Shown piece by piece: positions 6,694 through 13,557 of a stretch of 13,569 nucleotides of DNA (the stretch's first letter is position 1; each line of letters begins with the position of its first letter). The translations under genes and the position numbers were made by a program. Source of the stretch: an uncultured Clostridia bacterium. Its GTDB lineage: Bacteria; Bacillota; Clostridia; Oscillospirales; Ruminococcaceae. Location: contig CANRDG010000036.1 of assembly GCA_947629275.1 (NCBI GenBank), positions 1-13,569 of the forward strand, read 5' to 3'. Below the pieces are notes generated by a model, which made no database searches, was not told the origin of the DNA, and saw nothing but the letters and a program-made list of their open reading frames with translations.

Positions 6694-8364
6694 ATGCACG
6701 AATTTGACCTTAATAATTTTTATAAGAATTTTGTTAAAGAAGAGTACGATAAAGACGGACATATCACAAAGTTTGAGCTTGATACGCCGCCTAACTACAA
6801 CTTTGCCTACGACGTTATTGACAGATTGGCAAAAGAAGTTCCCGACAAGGTGGCTATTCACTGGCTGCATGAATCTGGCGAGGAAAAGATATTCACCTAT
6901 AAAGAGCTTTCAAAGCTTACAAACAAAGTCGCAAATATGTTCAGAGACCACGGCGTTAAAAAAGGCGATATGGTGGTGCTTGTACTTAAAAGGAACTATC
7001 AGTTTTGGCTGTGTGTTTACGGACTTATCAAACTTGGCGCTGTAGGAATACCTGCCACGAACCAGTTGCTTGAAAAGGACTATACATACCGCTTTGAGGC
7101 AGCCTCGGTCAAGTATGTCGTTGCCACAGGCGACGGCGAAGTTGCAGACCATATCGACGGCGCTTGCAAAAAGTATGACGGCATCATTGAGAAGTTCATC
7201 ACACGCCACCCGCGCGAGGGCTGGACTGACTTTGATACCGAGATAGAAAAGTACAGCGACGAGCTTGAAAGGGTAGATACCCTTGTTGACGAACCCATGC
7301 TGCTGTATTTCAGCTCGGGAACAACAGGCTACCCCAAGATGATACTGCACAGCCACTATCTTTCTGCCGCGCATATAATGACCGCAAAGCACTGGCACCA
7401 TGTTCACGACGGCACACTGCACCTGACGGTTTCAGATACAGGCTGGGGCAAATGTGCGTGGGGCAAGCTGTTCGGTCAGTATACCTGCGGAGCTACGGAG
7501 TTTATTTATGACTTTGATAGATTTAACAGCGCTAAACTGCTTTCTATCATTGAAAAGTATAAGATAACATCTTTCTGCGCACCGCCTACAATGTACCGTT
7601 TCTTTATTAAAGAGGGCATAGAGAATTACGATCTTTCCAGCCTTGAATATGCCTGCATAGCAGGTGAGGCTCTTAATTCGGAAGTTTTCAACAGGTTTTA
7701 TGAGTATACAGGTCTTAAACTTATGGAGGCTTTCGGTCAGACGGAATCTGTGCCGATAGTTGCAAACCTTTACGGCATGGAGCCAAAGCCCGGTTCTATG
7801 GGCAAGCCTGTTCCGCTGTATGACGTTGTTTTGGCAGACAGTGACGGAAACGAAGTACAGTGCGGCGAGGTCGGCGAGATATGCATACGTACCGAGGGTC
7901 AGTACCACAAGGGCCTGATGAAATGTTATTACAGAAACGAAGAGGATAACAACGCCTCGTGGCACGACGGTCTTTACCACACGGGCGATACTGCTTGGAA
8001 AGACGAGGACGGCTATTTTTGGTATGTTGGAAGAACTGACGATGTTATCAAGTCTTCCGGCTACCGTATAGGACCTTTTGAGATAGAGAGCGTTCTTATG
8101 GAGCACCCCTCGGTACTTGAATGTGCTGTTACAGCAGTTAAAGACCCGATAAGAGGTCAGGCTGTAAAGGCTACCATAGTTCTTACAAAGAATTTCAAGC
8201 CTTCTGACGAGCTTGTTAAAGAGCTTCAGAACTATGTAAAGCACGCCACCGCACCTTATAAGTACCCGAGAGTTATCGAGTTTGTTGATGAGCTTCCCAA
8301 GACGATAAGCGGCAAGATCATCAGAAAAGAGATAAGACGCCTTGACGAACTGAAAGGTATGTAA
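6694..8364 (+). CDS. AMP-forming acyl-CoA synthetase (acetyl/medium-chain type)
   Basis: This 556-residue member of the ANL adenylating superfamily activates a carboxylic acid with ATP to an acyl-adenylate and transfers it to CoA. Motifs are the phosphate loop YFSSGTTGYPK (205-215), A5 EAFGQTES (345-352), YHTGD with D432, the hinge GRTDDVIKSSGYRIGP (446-461) and A10 PKTISGK, in which K541 is the catalytic lysine. The overall pattern is closest to medium-chain acyl-CoA synthetase-like and acetyl-CoA synthetase-like proteins of anaerobes. The acyl substrate cannot be read from sequence. The frame extends upstream to a TTG at 6649, but the ATG at 6694 is chosen because GGAG (6682-6685) lies 8 bases before it. 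It follows the HTH-cupin regulator by 106 bases. No terminator separates it from the membrane-protein gene that starts 26 bases later. Confidence 0.92.
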   Translation: MHEFDLNNFYKNFVKEEYDKDGHITKFELDTPPNYNFAYDVIDRLAKEVPDKVAIHWLHESGEEKIFTYKELSKLTNKVANMFRDHGVKKGDMVVLVLKRNYQFWLCVYGLIKLGAVGIPATNQLLEKDYTYRFEAASVKYVVATGDGEVADHIDGACKKYDGIIEKFITRHPREGWTDFDTEIEKYSDELERVDTLVDEPMLLYFSSGTTGYPKMILHSHYLSAAHIMTAKHWHHVHDGTLHLTVSDTGWGKCAWGKLFGQYTCGATEFIYDFDRFNSAKLLSIIEKYKITSFCAPPTMYRFFIKEGIENYDLSSLEYACIAGEALNSEVFNRFYEYTGLKLMEAFGQTESVPIVANLYGMEPKPGSMGKPVPLYDVVLADSDGNEVQCGEVGEICIRTEGQYHKGLMKCYYRNEEDNNASWHDGLYHTGDTAWKDEDGYFWYVGRTDDVIKSSGYRIGPFEIESVLMEHPSVLECAVTAVKDPIRGQAVKATIVLTKNFKPSDELVKELQNYVKHATAPYKYPRVIEFVDELPKTISGKIIRKEIRRLDELKGM

Positions 8365-8390
8365 ACGCCTAAACGAAAGGATACGGCTTT

Positions 8391-8936
8391 ATGCTGCTGT
8401 ATGAGTATCCTGATAAAAAAGACATAGCCGCTATTCGTCGACAAATGGCTGTGACGGCTGTCAAAAGGAAAAAATTAAGGACGAGAAGCATAGTTATTTA
8501 TATAATGTCAGCGGCGGTATTCCTGCTGGGACTTACCGCCGAGGGCATTTTTGCAAAGATAGCAATATGCTTTTTAGCGGTCGTTTCGGCGGCGTTAAAC
8601 GTTGTAACTGCGCAGCTTGCTTTTATGAGCGACCCGAAAGAGAAAACTGTAGTTACCGATGAAGGTTTTACGCACGAAACAAAGTCGTTTTTCGGAAAGA
8701 AAAAGACGTTCGATATACGTTTTGAAGACGTTTTGAAAACTTTGCAGAGCAGCAGCGGCGACCTTGTTATAACACTCAAAAGCGGCGATGTGCTTACAGT
8801 TCCGTTTGTTGTTACAAAAACTAAGTTGTATTTGTTAAATGAATTACATGGGCAGCTGAAATATGATAAAAAGCAGTATAACGTAATTTACGATGACGAT
8901 GAATATGAAGAAAAGGATTGGGTGGACAGACTATGA
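8391..8936 (+). CDS. Small two-helix membrane protein, YcxB-like C-terminal domain
   Basis: The 181-residue protein has a basic N-terminus (RRQ...KRKKLRTR, about 16-32), two hydrophobic helices at about 33-51 and 54-78, and a cytoplasmic beta-rich domain at about 84-156. The pattern TDEGF...KTFDIRFEDV...LVITLKSGDVLTVPF recalls YcxB-like domains, but the match is by eye and weak. The C-terminus is acidic (DDDEYEEKDW). AAAGGA (8376-8381) sits 9 bases before the ATG. Its stop codon overlaps the aroB start in an ATGA arrangement, so the two are translationally coupled and share an mRNA. No catalytic motif is visible and the function is unknown. Confidence 0.85.
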   Translation: MLLYEYPDKKDIAAIRRQMAVTAVKRKKLRTRSIVIYIMSAAVFLLGLTAEGIFAKIAICFLAVVSAALNVVTAQLAFMSDPKEKTVVTDEGFTHETKSFFGKKKTFDIRFEDVLKTLQSSSGDLVITLKSGDVLTVPFVVTKTKLYLLNELHGQLKYDKKQYNVIYDDDEYEEKDWVDRL

Positions 8937-10042
8937 GCGAATTTAGGTGCGAGCTTGTAAAAACGGTAGATGATTCTTACAATATCGAGATAGGAAGAAA
9001 TCTTGAAGAAAAGCTTATCGGCGATATTAAAAGCGGTATGTTCGGAAACATAAAGAATTTTGCCGTTATCACCGATACAAATGTTTTGAAGCTTTACGGT
9101 GCGAAGATATGCGATATGCTGATAGACGAGGGCTATCACGCGCACCTGTTCGCCATTCAGGCAGGGGAACTGAGTAAAACCCGTGAAACAAAAGGCTTTG
9201 TGGAGGATTCAATGCTCGGATCGGGTCTGCGCCGCGACTGCATGGTAGTTGCCGTAGGCGGCGGAGTAGTCTCAGACCTTGCAGGATTTGTTGCAGGTAC
9301 TTTCGGCAGGGGTGTGCCGTTCGTTATCTATTCAACAACGCTGCTCTCTGCTGCCGATGCATCTATAGGCGGAAAAGTTGCGGTAGATACGGCGCTTGCC
9401 ACAAATCAGATAGGTATGTTCAACCAACCTAAAAAAGTCTATATTGATATTGCTTCGTGGATAACACTTCCCGAGAGAGAGATAAGAAGCGGTCTTGCGG
9501 AGACTATCAAGCACGCCTGTATAGGTGACAAAGACTTCTTTGAATATCTTGAAAAGAATATTGAAAGAGTATTTACATTTGATTTTGATGTGTGCGAACA
9601 CGTTGCCGAATGTAACTGTAAGATAAAATACAACGTTGTCATGAGGGACGAAAGGGAACAGGATCTGAGAAGTGTTCTCAACCTAGGTCACAGCGTTGGC
9701 AGAGCCTTGGAAACTGCAAGCGGCTATATGATGCTTCACGGCGAGGCCGTAGCAATAGGTCTTGTTGCGCAGATGAGACTTGGAGAGAGATACGGTTATA
9801 TCTCTCACGAGAATGTACAGCGTGTAGAAGATCTGCTGAAAAAAGTCGGTCTGCCTACACGCATACCCGAAAATGTAAGAAAAGAGCTTATAATAGATAA
9901 GCTGTACACAGATAAAAAGGTGCGCAACGGTAAGCTCAGATTTGTCTTCCAGAAAGAGATAGGCGCTATGATGTGCTTTGACGGCTGCTATACCAAAGAG
10001 GTAGAGGAAAACGAAGTTGCGGCTGTTATAACTCAGCTTTGA
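8933..10042 (+). CDS. aroB: 3-dehydroquinate synthase
   Basis: AroB converts DAHP to 3-dehydroquinate, the second shikimate-pathway step, using NAD and a divalent metal. The 369-residue protein has the usual length and order. The NAD loop is GGGVVSDLAG (109-118). TTLLSAADASIGGK includes D142 and K148. E190 in SGLAETIK and K193, then K232, R246 and N250, follow. Metal ligands are E190, H253 in NLGHS and H269 in LHGEAVAIG. Two active-site positions deviate: the usual second His of GHxxGHAxE is R257, and the Lys before the conserved Asn158 is T157. The ATG at 8933 is chosen over an upstream TTG at 8918 because GGGTGG precedes it and it overlaps the preceding stop by 4 bases. aroA follows by 19 bases, so DHQ synthase is the best call despite the substitutions. 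Confidence 0.93.
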   Translation: MSEFRCELVKTVDDSYNIEIGRNLEEKLIGDIKSGMFGNIKNFAVITDTNVLKLYGAKICDMLIDEGYHAHLFAIQAGELSKTRETKGFVEDSMLGSGLRRDCMVVAVGGGVVSDLAGFVAGTFGRGVPFVIYSTTLLSAADASIGGKVAVDTALATNQIGMFNQPKKVYIDIASWITLPEREIRSGLAETIKHACIGDKDFFEYLEKNIERVFTFDFDVCEHVAECNCKIKYNVVMRDEREQDLRSVLNLGHSVGRALETASGYMMLHGEAVAIGLVAQMRLGERYGYISHENVQRVEDLLKKVGLPTRIPENVRKELIIDKLYTDKKVRNGKLRFVFQKEIGAMMCFDGCYTKEVEENEVAAVITQL

Positions 10043-10061
10043 TAAGGAGAACTTTCGTAAT

Positions 10062-11285
10062 ATGGATATAGCCATAACACCCTCAAAGCTGCACGGCAGT
10101 ATATCAGTGCCAACTTCAAAAAGCGATGCACATAGATATATAATAGCCTCGGCTCTTGCAAACGGCAATACGGTACTTAATGACCTTTGCCTTGCCCCCA
10201 AAGATATACAGGCGGCTTTGGGCGCTTGCAAGGCGATAGGAGCTTCTTTAGATATTGCGGAAAGCGACAGGAATAACTACGGTACAGCCGTTATTTCGGG
10301 TGCTGTTTGTCCGCAAGGAAATGTAAAAGTTGACTGCGTTGAATCGGGCACTACACTGCGGCTTATAATTCCCGTTGCTGCCACGCTTGGAGTGAACGCG
10401 ACCTTTACAGGCGAGGGCAAGCTGCCGCAAAGACCACTGTCGCCGTATATAGAGCAAATGTCAAAACACGGCATAAAGTTTTCGGGCAGCGGTCTGCCGC
10501 TGACTATCGAGGGCAGGCTTACGGGCGGTGAGTATGAACTGGAGGGCAATATATCTTCGCAGTTCATATCGGGGCTGCTGCTGGCTTTGCCTAAGTGTGA
10601 AGAAGATTCACATCTGAAACTGCTTTCGCCGCTGCAATCAAAGCCGTATGTTGATATGACGCTTAATTGTCTTAGAAACTTCGGCATACAGATAGAATGC
10701 GGCAAAGATGAGTATTTTATAAAGGGCGGTCAGACTTATAAAGTGTGTACCCACAGCATTGAAAGCGACTGGTCGCAGGCGGCGTTTTTCTGCGTTGCAA
10801 ATGCTTTGGGCAGTGATGTTGATATAAAAAATATGGATCATCAGAGCGTTCAGGGTGACAGAGCTATTTATGACATATGCAGCCGCTTTGACGGCAGGGC
10901 TATAGATGTTGACTGTATGGATACGCCCGATATTGTGCCTGTGCTTTCGGTGCTGGCCTCTCAGTGCAAGGGCGTTTCGTATATAAGAAATATATTAAGA
11001 CTTCGCCTGAAAGAGAGCGACAGGATAGAGACCGTCTGCAATATGATAAACTCGCTTGGCGGCGATGCTAAGTGCATTGGCGAAGATATTGTGATAAAAG
11101 GCAAAAGGCTTTGCGGCGGAGAGGTGGACGCTTGCAACGACCATAGAATAGCTATGGCAAGCGCTATAGCCGCAACCGTTTCAACAGGAAAGGTAATTAT
11201 AAAAGGCGCTCAGTGCGTGACTAAATCATATCCCGACTTTTTTGAGGAATATGCGCGACTGGGTGGGATCTTGCAACAATTTTGA
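10062..11285 (+). CDS. aroA: 3-phosphoshikimate 1-carboxyvinyltransferase (EPSP synthase)
   Basis: AroA transfers the enolpyruvyl group of PEP to shikimate 3-phosphate, the sixth pathway step and the glyphosate target. The 407-residue two-lobed protein keeps the family residues: K20, S21 and R25 in PTSKSDAHR; R100 in ESGTTLRL; R124 in LPQRP; SSQ at 165-167; SKPY at 193-196; D290 in DTPD; K317, E318 and R321 in LKESDR; R362 in NDHRIAMA; and K388 in TKSYPDF. The PEP-loop reads ESGTTLR rather than the enterobacterial NAGTAMR, as in many Gram-positive enzymes; I cannot predict glyphosate sensitivity from this. AAGGAGA (10044-10050) lies 11 bases before the ATG. It is placed between aroB and aroC on one presumed transcript. 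Confidence 0.97.
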   Translation: MDIAITPSKLHGSISVPTSKSDAHRYIIASALANGNTVLNDLCLAPKDIQAALGACKAIGASLDIAESDRNNYGTAVISGAVCPQGNVKVDCVESGTTLRLIIPVAATLGVNATFTGEGKLPQRPLSPYIEQMSKHGIKFSGSGLPLTIEGRLTGGEYELEGNISSQFISGLLLALPKCEEDSHLKLLSPLQSKPYVDMTLNCLRNFGIQIECGKDEYFIKGGQTYKVCTHSIESDWSQAAFFCVANALGSDVDIKNMDHQSVQGDRAIYDICSRFDGRAIDVDCMDTPDIVPVLSVLASQCKGVSYIRNILRLRLKESDRIETVCNMINSLGGDAKCIGEDIVIKGKRLCGGEVDACNDHRIAMASAIAATVSTGKVIIKGAQCVTKSYPDFFEEYARLGGILQQF

Positions 11286-11331
11286 ATACTATCCGGTAAA
11301 TTTTTGAGACCGTAAAACAGGGGGAATATAA

Positions 11332-12423
11332 ATGTCATCAATTTGGAACAAAGGAATACAGATATCTATCTTCGGCGAGAGCCATGGCCCTGCAATAGGC
11401 GTTGTCATGGATCATCTTCCGTCAGGTGAATATATTGACCTTGAAAAGCTAGTAACTTTCATGTCAAGGCGTGCTCCCAAAAAGGAAGCGTATTCCACGC
11501 AGCGCAGAGAAAAAGATATGCCGTCCATAATGTCGGGATTTCTTGACGGAAAGACCACCGGTACGCCTCTTTGCGCTTTCATAACCAATGACGACCCACA
11601 TTCCCATGATTATCTTAAAGTAAGCAAGCTTGCCCGCCCGGGTCATGCGGACTATACGGGCGCGCTGAGATATAACGGCTTTAACGATCCCAGAGGCGGC
11701 GGACATTTTTCCGGCAGACTTACAGCTCCGCTGTGTTTTGCAGGCGCTGTGGCAGGTCAGATACTCGAGCGCAGAGGCATTTACACGGGCGCACATATCG
11801 CAGAGATACATAAAATAAAAGACGACAGCTTTGACGCAGTTACTACCACAAGAGATGATATTATAGAGCTTCGTAAAAAGGGCTTTCCCGTTATAAACGA
11901 TGCCAAGGGCAGGCGCATGAAGAACGATATTGAAAAAGCCGCTCAGGCAGGCGACAGCGTTGGCGGAATAATCGAGTGTATTTCGGTAAACGTTCCTGCC
12001 GGCATAGGCTCGCCCATATTTGACGGACTTGAAAACAGTATTGCCCAGCTTATTTTTGCCATTCCTGCCGTTAAGGGAATTGAGTTTGGCGTTGGCTTCA
12101 ACTGTGCAAAAATGCTTGGCAGCGAAAACAACGATGAGTTTTATGTAAACGATCAGGGTCATGTTGTCACTCGTTCAAACAATCACGGCGGAATACTTGG
12201 CGGCATTTCTTCAGGTATGCCTATAACGCTTAGGGTAGCTATGAAGCCTACTCCGTCTATTGGCAAGCCGCAGCAGACTGTAGATATGTCTACTATGAAA
12301 GAGGAGACATTGAAAATTATCGGCAGGCACGACCCATGCGTAGTTCCGCGCGCCGTACCATGCGTTGAAGCGGCTGTAAACATTGCGCTTCTTTCTCATA
12401 TGCTTGAATATCCGAACTTCTGA
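11332..12423 (+). CDS. aroC: Chorismate synthase
   Basis: AroC removes phosphate from EPSP to give chorismate, the branch point to aromatic amino acids, folate and quinones, with reduced FMN as cofactor. The 363-residue product has the typical length and signatures: GESHG at 15-19, RPGHADYTG at 102-110, DPRGGGHFSGRLTA at 119-132, NNHGGILGGISSGMP at 283-297, and RHDPCVVPR at 332-340. H18 corresponds to the first conserved catalytic His. No flavin-reductase domain is fused, so FMN must be reduced by a separate system or by the anaerobic cell itself. GGGGGA (11320-11325) lies 6 bases before the ATG. The 46-base gap after aroA has no terminator. The DUF4364 gene follows by 16 bases. Confidence 0.97.
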   Translation: MSSIWNKGIQISIFGESHGPAIGVVMDHLPSGEYIDLEKLVTFMSRRAPKKEAYSTQRREKDMPSIMSGFLDGKTTGTPLCAFITNDDPHSHDYLKVSKLARPGHADYTGALRYNGFNDPRGGGHFSGRLTAPLCFAGAVAGQILERRGIYTGAHIAEIHKIKDDSFDAVTTTRDDIIELRKKGFPVINDAKGRRMKNDIEKAAQAGDSVGGIIECISVNVPAGIGSPIFDGLENSIAQLIFAIPAVKGIEFGVGFNCAKMLGSENNDEFYVNDQGHVVTRSNNHGGILGGISSGMPITLRVAMKPTPSIGKPQQTVDMSTMKEETLKIIGRHDPCVVPRAVPCVEAAVNIALLSHMLEYPNF

Positions 12424-12439
12424 TCGGAGCTGATCTTAG

Positions 12440-13033
12440 ATGGATGCTAATTTTGAAAAGTATGTTTCTCCAAATATGCTCAATCTTACGGACATTTATG
12501 CTGTAAAGGTGCTTATCTGCTATTTTCTGTACCAGATAAACAGACCCGTTTCGCCGCGGCAGTTGACCGAGATAGCCACGGGTGACGGCATAATCAACTA
12601 TTTCTTTTTCATGGAAGCTATATCCTCTATGTTGGAAACAGGCATGGTATCTTTGGAGGACACGGGCGACAGCGAACAGTATGTTTTGCAGGAAAAAGGC
12701 AAGCGGTGCGCTATAGAATTTAAATCCATAGTGCCGCAGAGCTTTCGCGACAGGATAATGACCGCAGGCATACAGTTCTTTACAAGACTGAAAAACGATA
12801 ACACCCTTAAAATTGATATAGAGGAGAAAAAGATAGGTTGTATGCTGCACTGCACCTGTAACGATGCAAACGACGTAATACTTATGCAGCTTTCGCTTTT
12901 TGCACCCGACAAAGAGCAGGCAGAGCTTATGAAAAGGCAGCTGATGCTTGATCCATCTGCGTTTTACAGCAAGGTGGTAGATTATTTGCTTGAAAACAAA
13001 GAACCTGTGCCGCAGCTGCCGGAAGACAAATGA
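12440..13033 (+). CDS. DUF4364 family protein, winged-helix-like
   Basis: The 197-residue protein resembles the DUF4364 family found across Clostridia. Its N-terminal half (about 16-90) fits a winged helix-turn-helix: helix AVKVLICYFLYQI, then VSPRQLTEIATGDG, a helix FFMEAISSMLETG, and a beta wing VSLEDTGDSEQYVLQEKGK. The C-terminal half (about 120-185) is alpha/beta with an MLHCTCNDANDVILMQLSLF strand pair. No transmembrane segment or enzyme motif is seen. A DNA-binding regulator is plausible but no target is known. GGAG (12426-12429) is 10 bases before the ATG. It lies 16 bases after aroC, so it shares the aro transcript. No terminator is visible between its stop and the tRNA promoter. Confidence 0.85.
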   Translation: MDANFEKYVSPNMLNLTDIYAVKVLICYFLYQINRPVSPRQLTEIATGDGIINYFFFMEAISSMLETGMVSLEDTGDSEQYVLQEKGKRCAIEFKSIVPQSFRDRIMTAGIQFFTRLKNDNTLKIDIEEKKIGCMLHCTCNDANDVILMQLSLFAPDKEQAELMKRQLMLDPSAFYSKVVDYLLENKEPVPQLPEDK

Positions 13034-13064
13034 GATAAATAAATATTTTAACTAACAAAAACTG

Positions 13065-13093
13065 TTGACTTTCCAAAATGGCTGTGTTATAAT
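13065..13093 (+). promoter_or_regulatory. Strong sigma-A promoter of tRNA-Ser
   Basis: TTGACT (13065-13070), a 17-base spacer and TATAAT (13088-13093), with a TG at the extended -10 position (13085-13086), make an almost consensus promoter. Transcription should begin near 13100, about 65 bases before the mature tRNA. This explains independent, high expression of the tRNA despite its position behind the aro genes. Confidence 0.88.
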
Positions 13094-13136
13094 ACTAAGG
13101 TAGCTGTTTTGTTTTACTTGTTTTATACTATATGTG

Positions 13137-13157
13137 CTTTGGGCTTTATGCCCAAGG
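13137..13157 (+). other. Hairpin in the tRNA-Ser 5' leader
   Basis: CTTTGGGC (13137-13144) pairs with GCCCAAGG (13150-13157) through 8 bp including one G-U, around the loop TTTAT. It ends 7 bases before the first tRNA nucleotide. It may protect or present the 5' leader for RNase P processing, or insulate the tRNA fold from upstream sequence. No T-run follows, so it is not a terminator. Confidence 0.55.
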
Positions 13158-13164
13158 CTATTCT

Positions 13165-13257
13165 GGAGAAGTCGCCTAGCCCGGTTTATGGCGCACGACT
13201 GGAACTCGTGTATGGGTTAATAGCTCATCGAGGGTTCGAATCCCTCCTTCTCCGCCA
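13165..13257 (+). tRNA. tRNA-Ser (anticodon GGA)
   Basis: All arms fold. The acceptor stem is GGAGAAG with CTTCTCC, then discriminator G and an encoded CCA (13255-13257). The D arm has GCC/GGC stem pairs and a GG-containing loop. The anticodon stem is CACGA/TCGTG with loop CTGGAAC, anticodon GGA at 13201-13203, reading UCC and UCU serine codons. A long variable arm, ATGGG with CTCAT, is diagnostic of class II tRNAs. The T arm is GAGGG-TTCGAAT-CCCTC. It has its own promoter upstream and terminator downstream. The 3' end of tRNA-Ser genes is a frequent integration site, but no second copy of this end occurs in the window. Confidence 0.98.
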
Positions 13258-13291
13258 AAAAATTCCTTAACGCAAGTTAAGGGATTTTTTT
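13258..13291 (+). terminator. Rho-independent terminator of tRNA-Ser
   Basis: TTCCTTAAC (13263-13271) pairs with GTTAAGGGA (13276-13284), including one G-U, around a GCAA tetraloop. The stem can extend into the flanking A-run and T-run (T at 13285-13291). It begins directly after the CCA end, giving a compact tRNA transcript. Confidence 0.92.
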
Positions 13292-13353
13292 GTATTATTC
13301 ACTAATCACTATTCACTACACATTGACCGCCTTATGACGGTAAAGTGCCGAAG

Positions 13354-13381
13354 AAACCCTCCTGCGAGAGTTTATTTTTTT
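13354..13381 (+). terminator. Second terminator-like hairpin with no assigned gene
   Basis: AAACCCTC (13354-13361) pairs with GAGAGTTT (13366-13373) through seven of eight positions around a CTGC loop, followed by A and seven T (13375-13381). The single C-A mismatch becomes G-U on the minus strand. It lies about 60 bases after the tRNA terminator with no gene between, so it is either a backup terminator or the end of a very small RNA. Confidence 0.6.
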
Positions 13382-13399
13382 ACACGTTATTTACACGTT
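13379..13399 (+). repeat. Two direct repeats of TTTACACGTT, period 11
   Basis: TTTACACGTT occurs at 13379-13388 and 13390-13399, separated by one A, so the copies are one helical turn apart. Such phasing suits a protein that binds one face of DNA as a tandem dimer. The first copy overlaps the T-run of the preceding hairpin. Chance in AT-rich DNA is a real alternative. Confidence 0.6.
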
Positions 13400-13525
13400 T
13401 TTGCACTCTTTAATTCACGACGCAAAATTTTTATATTGTCCACAACTATCCTGAAAAATAAATTCACTTAAAAACGGTAACTTTTCCATAGTGGTAAGAA
13501 TACAATATAGAGAAGTAATTCTTCA

Positions 13526-13557
13526 ACTGCAAAACTGCAATACTGTAATACTGCGAA
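13526..13557 (+). repeat. Four imperfect 8-bp tandem repeats before a probable gene start
   Basis: Units ACTGCAAA, ACTGCAAT, ACTGTAAT and ACTGCGAA run consecutively from 13526 to 13557, each sharing ACTGYRAW. The last unit runs into AAAGGA (13556-13561), a likely ribosome binding site for a gene beyond the window. The array would therefore lie in that gene's leader. It may be a slippage tract or a binding site. Confidence 0.65.

Noticed and set aside
13436..13444. TTGTCCACA resembling a DnaA box, suggesting an origin
   Set aside because: It is a single copy with one mismatch to TTATNCACA, with no cluster of boxes, dnaA or dnaN nearby.
13334..13471. A 45-codon plus-strand frame after the tRNA terminator
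   Set aside because: It has no ribosome binding site, runs straight through a terminator hairpin and has an unremarkable basic, low-complexity composition.
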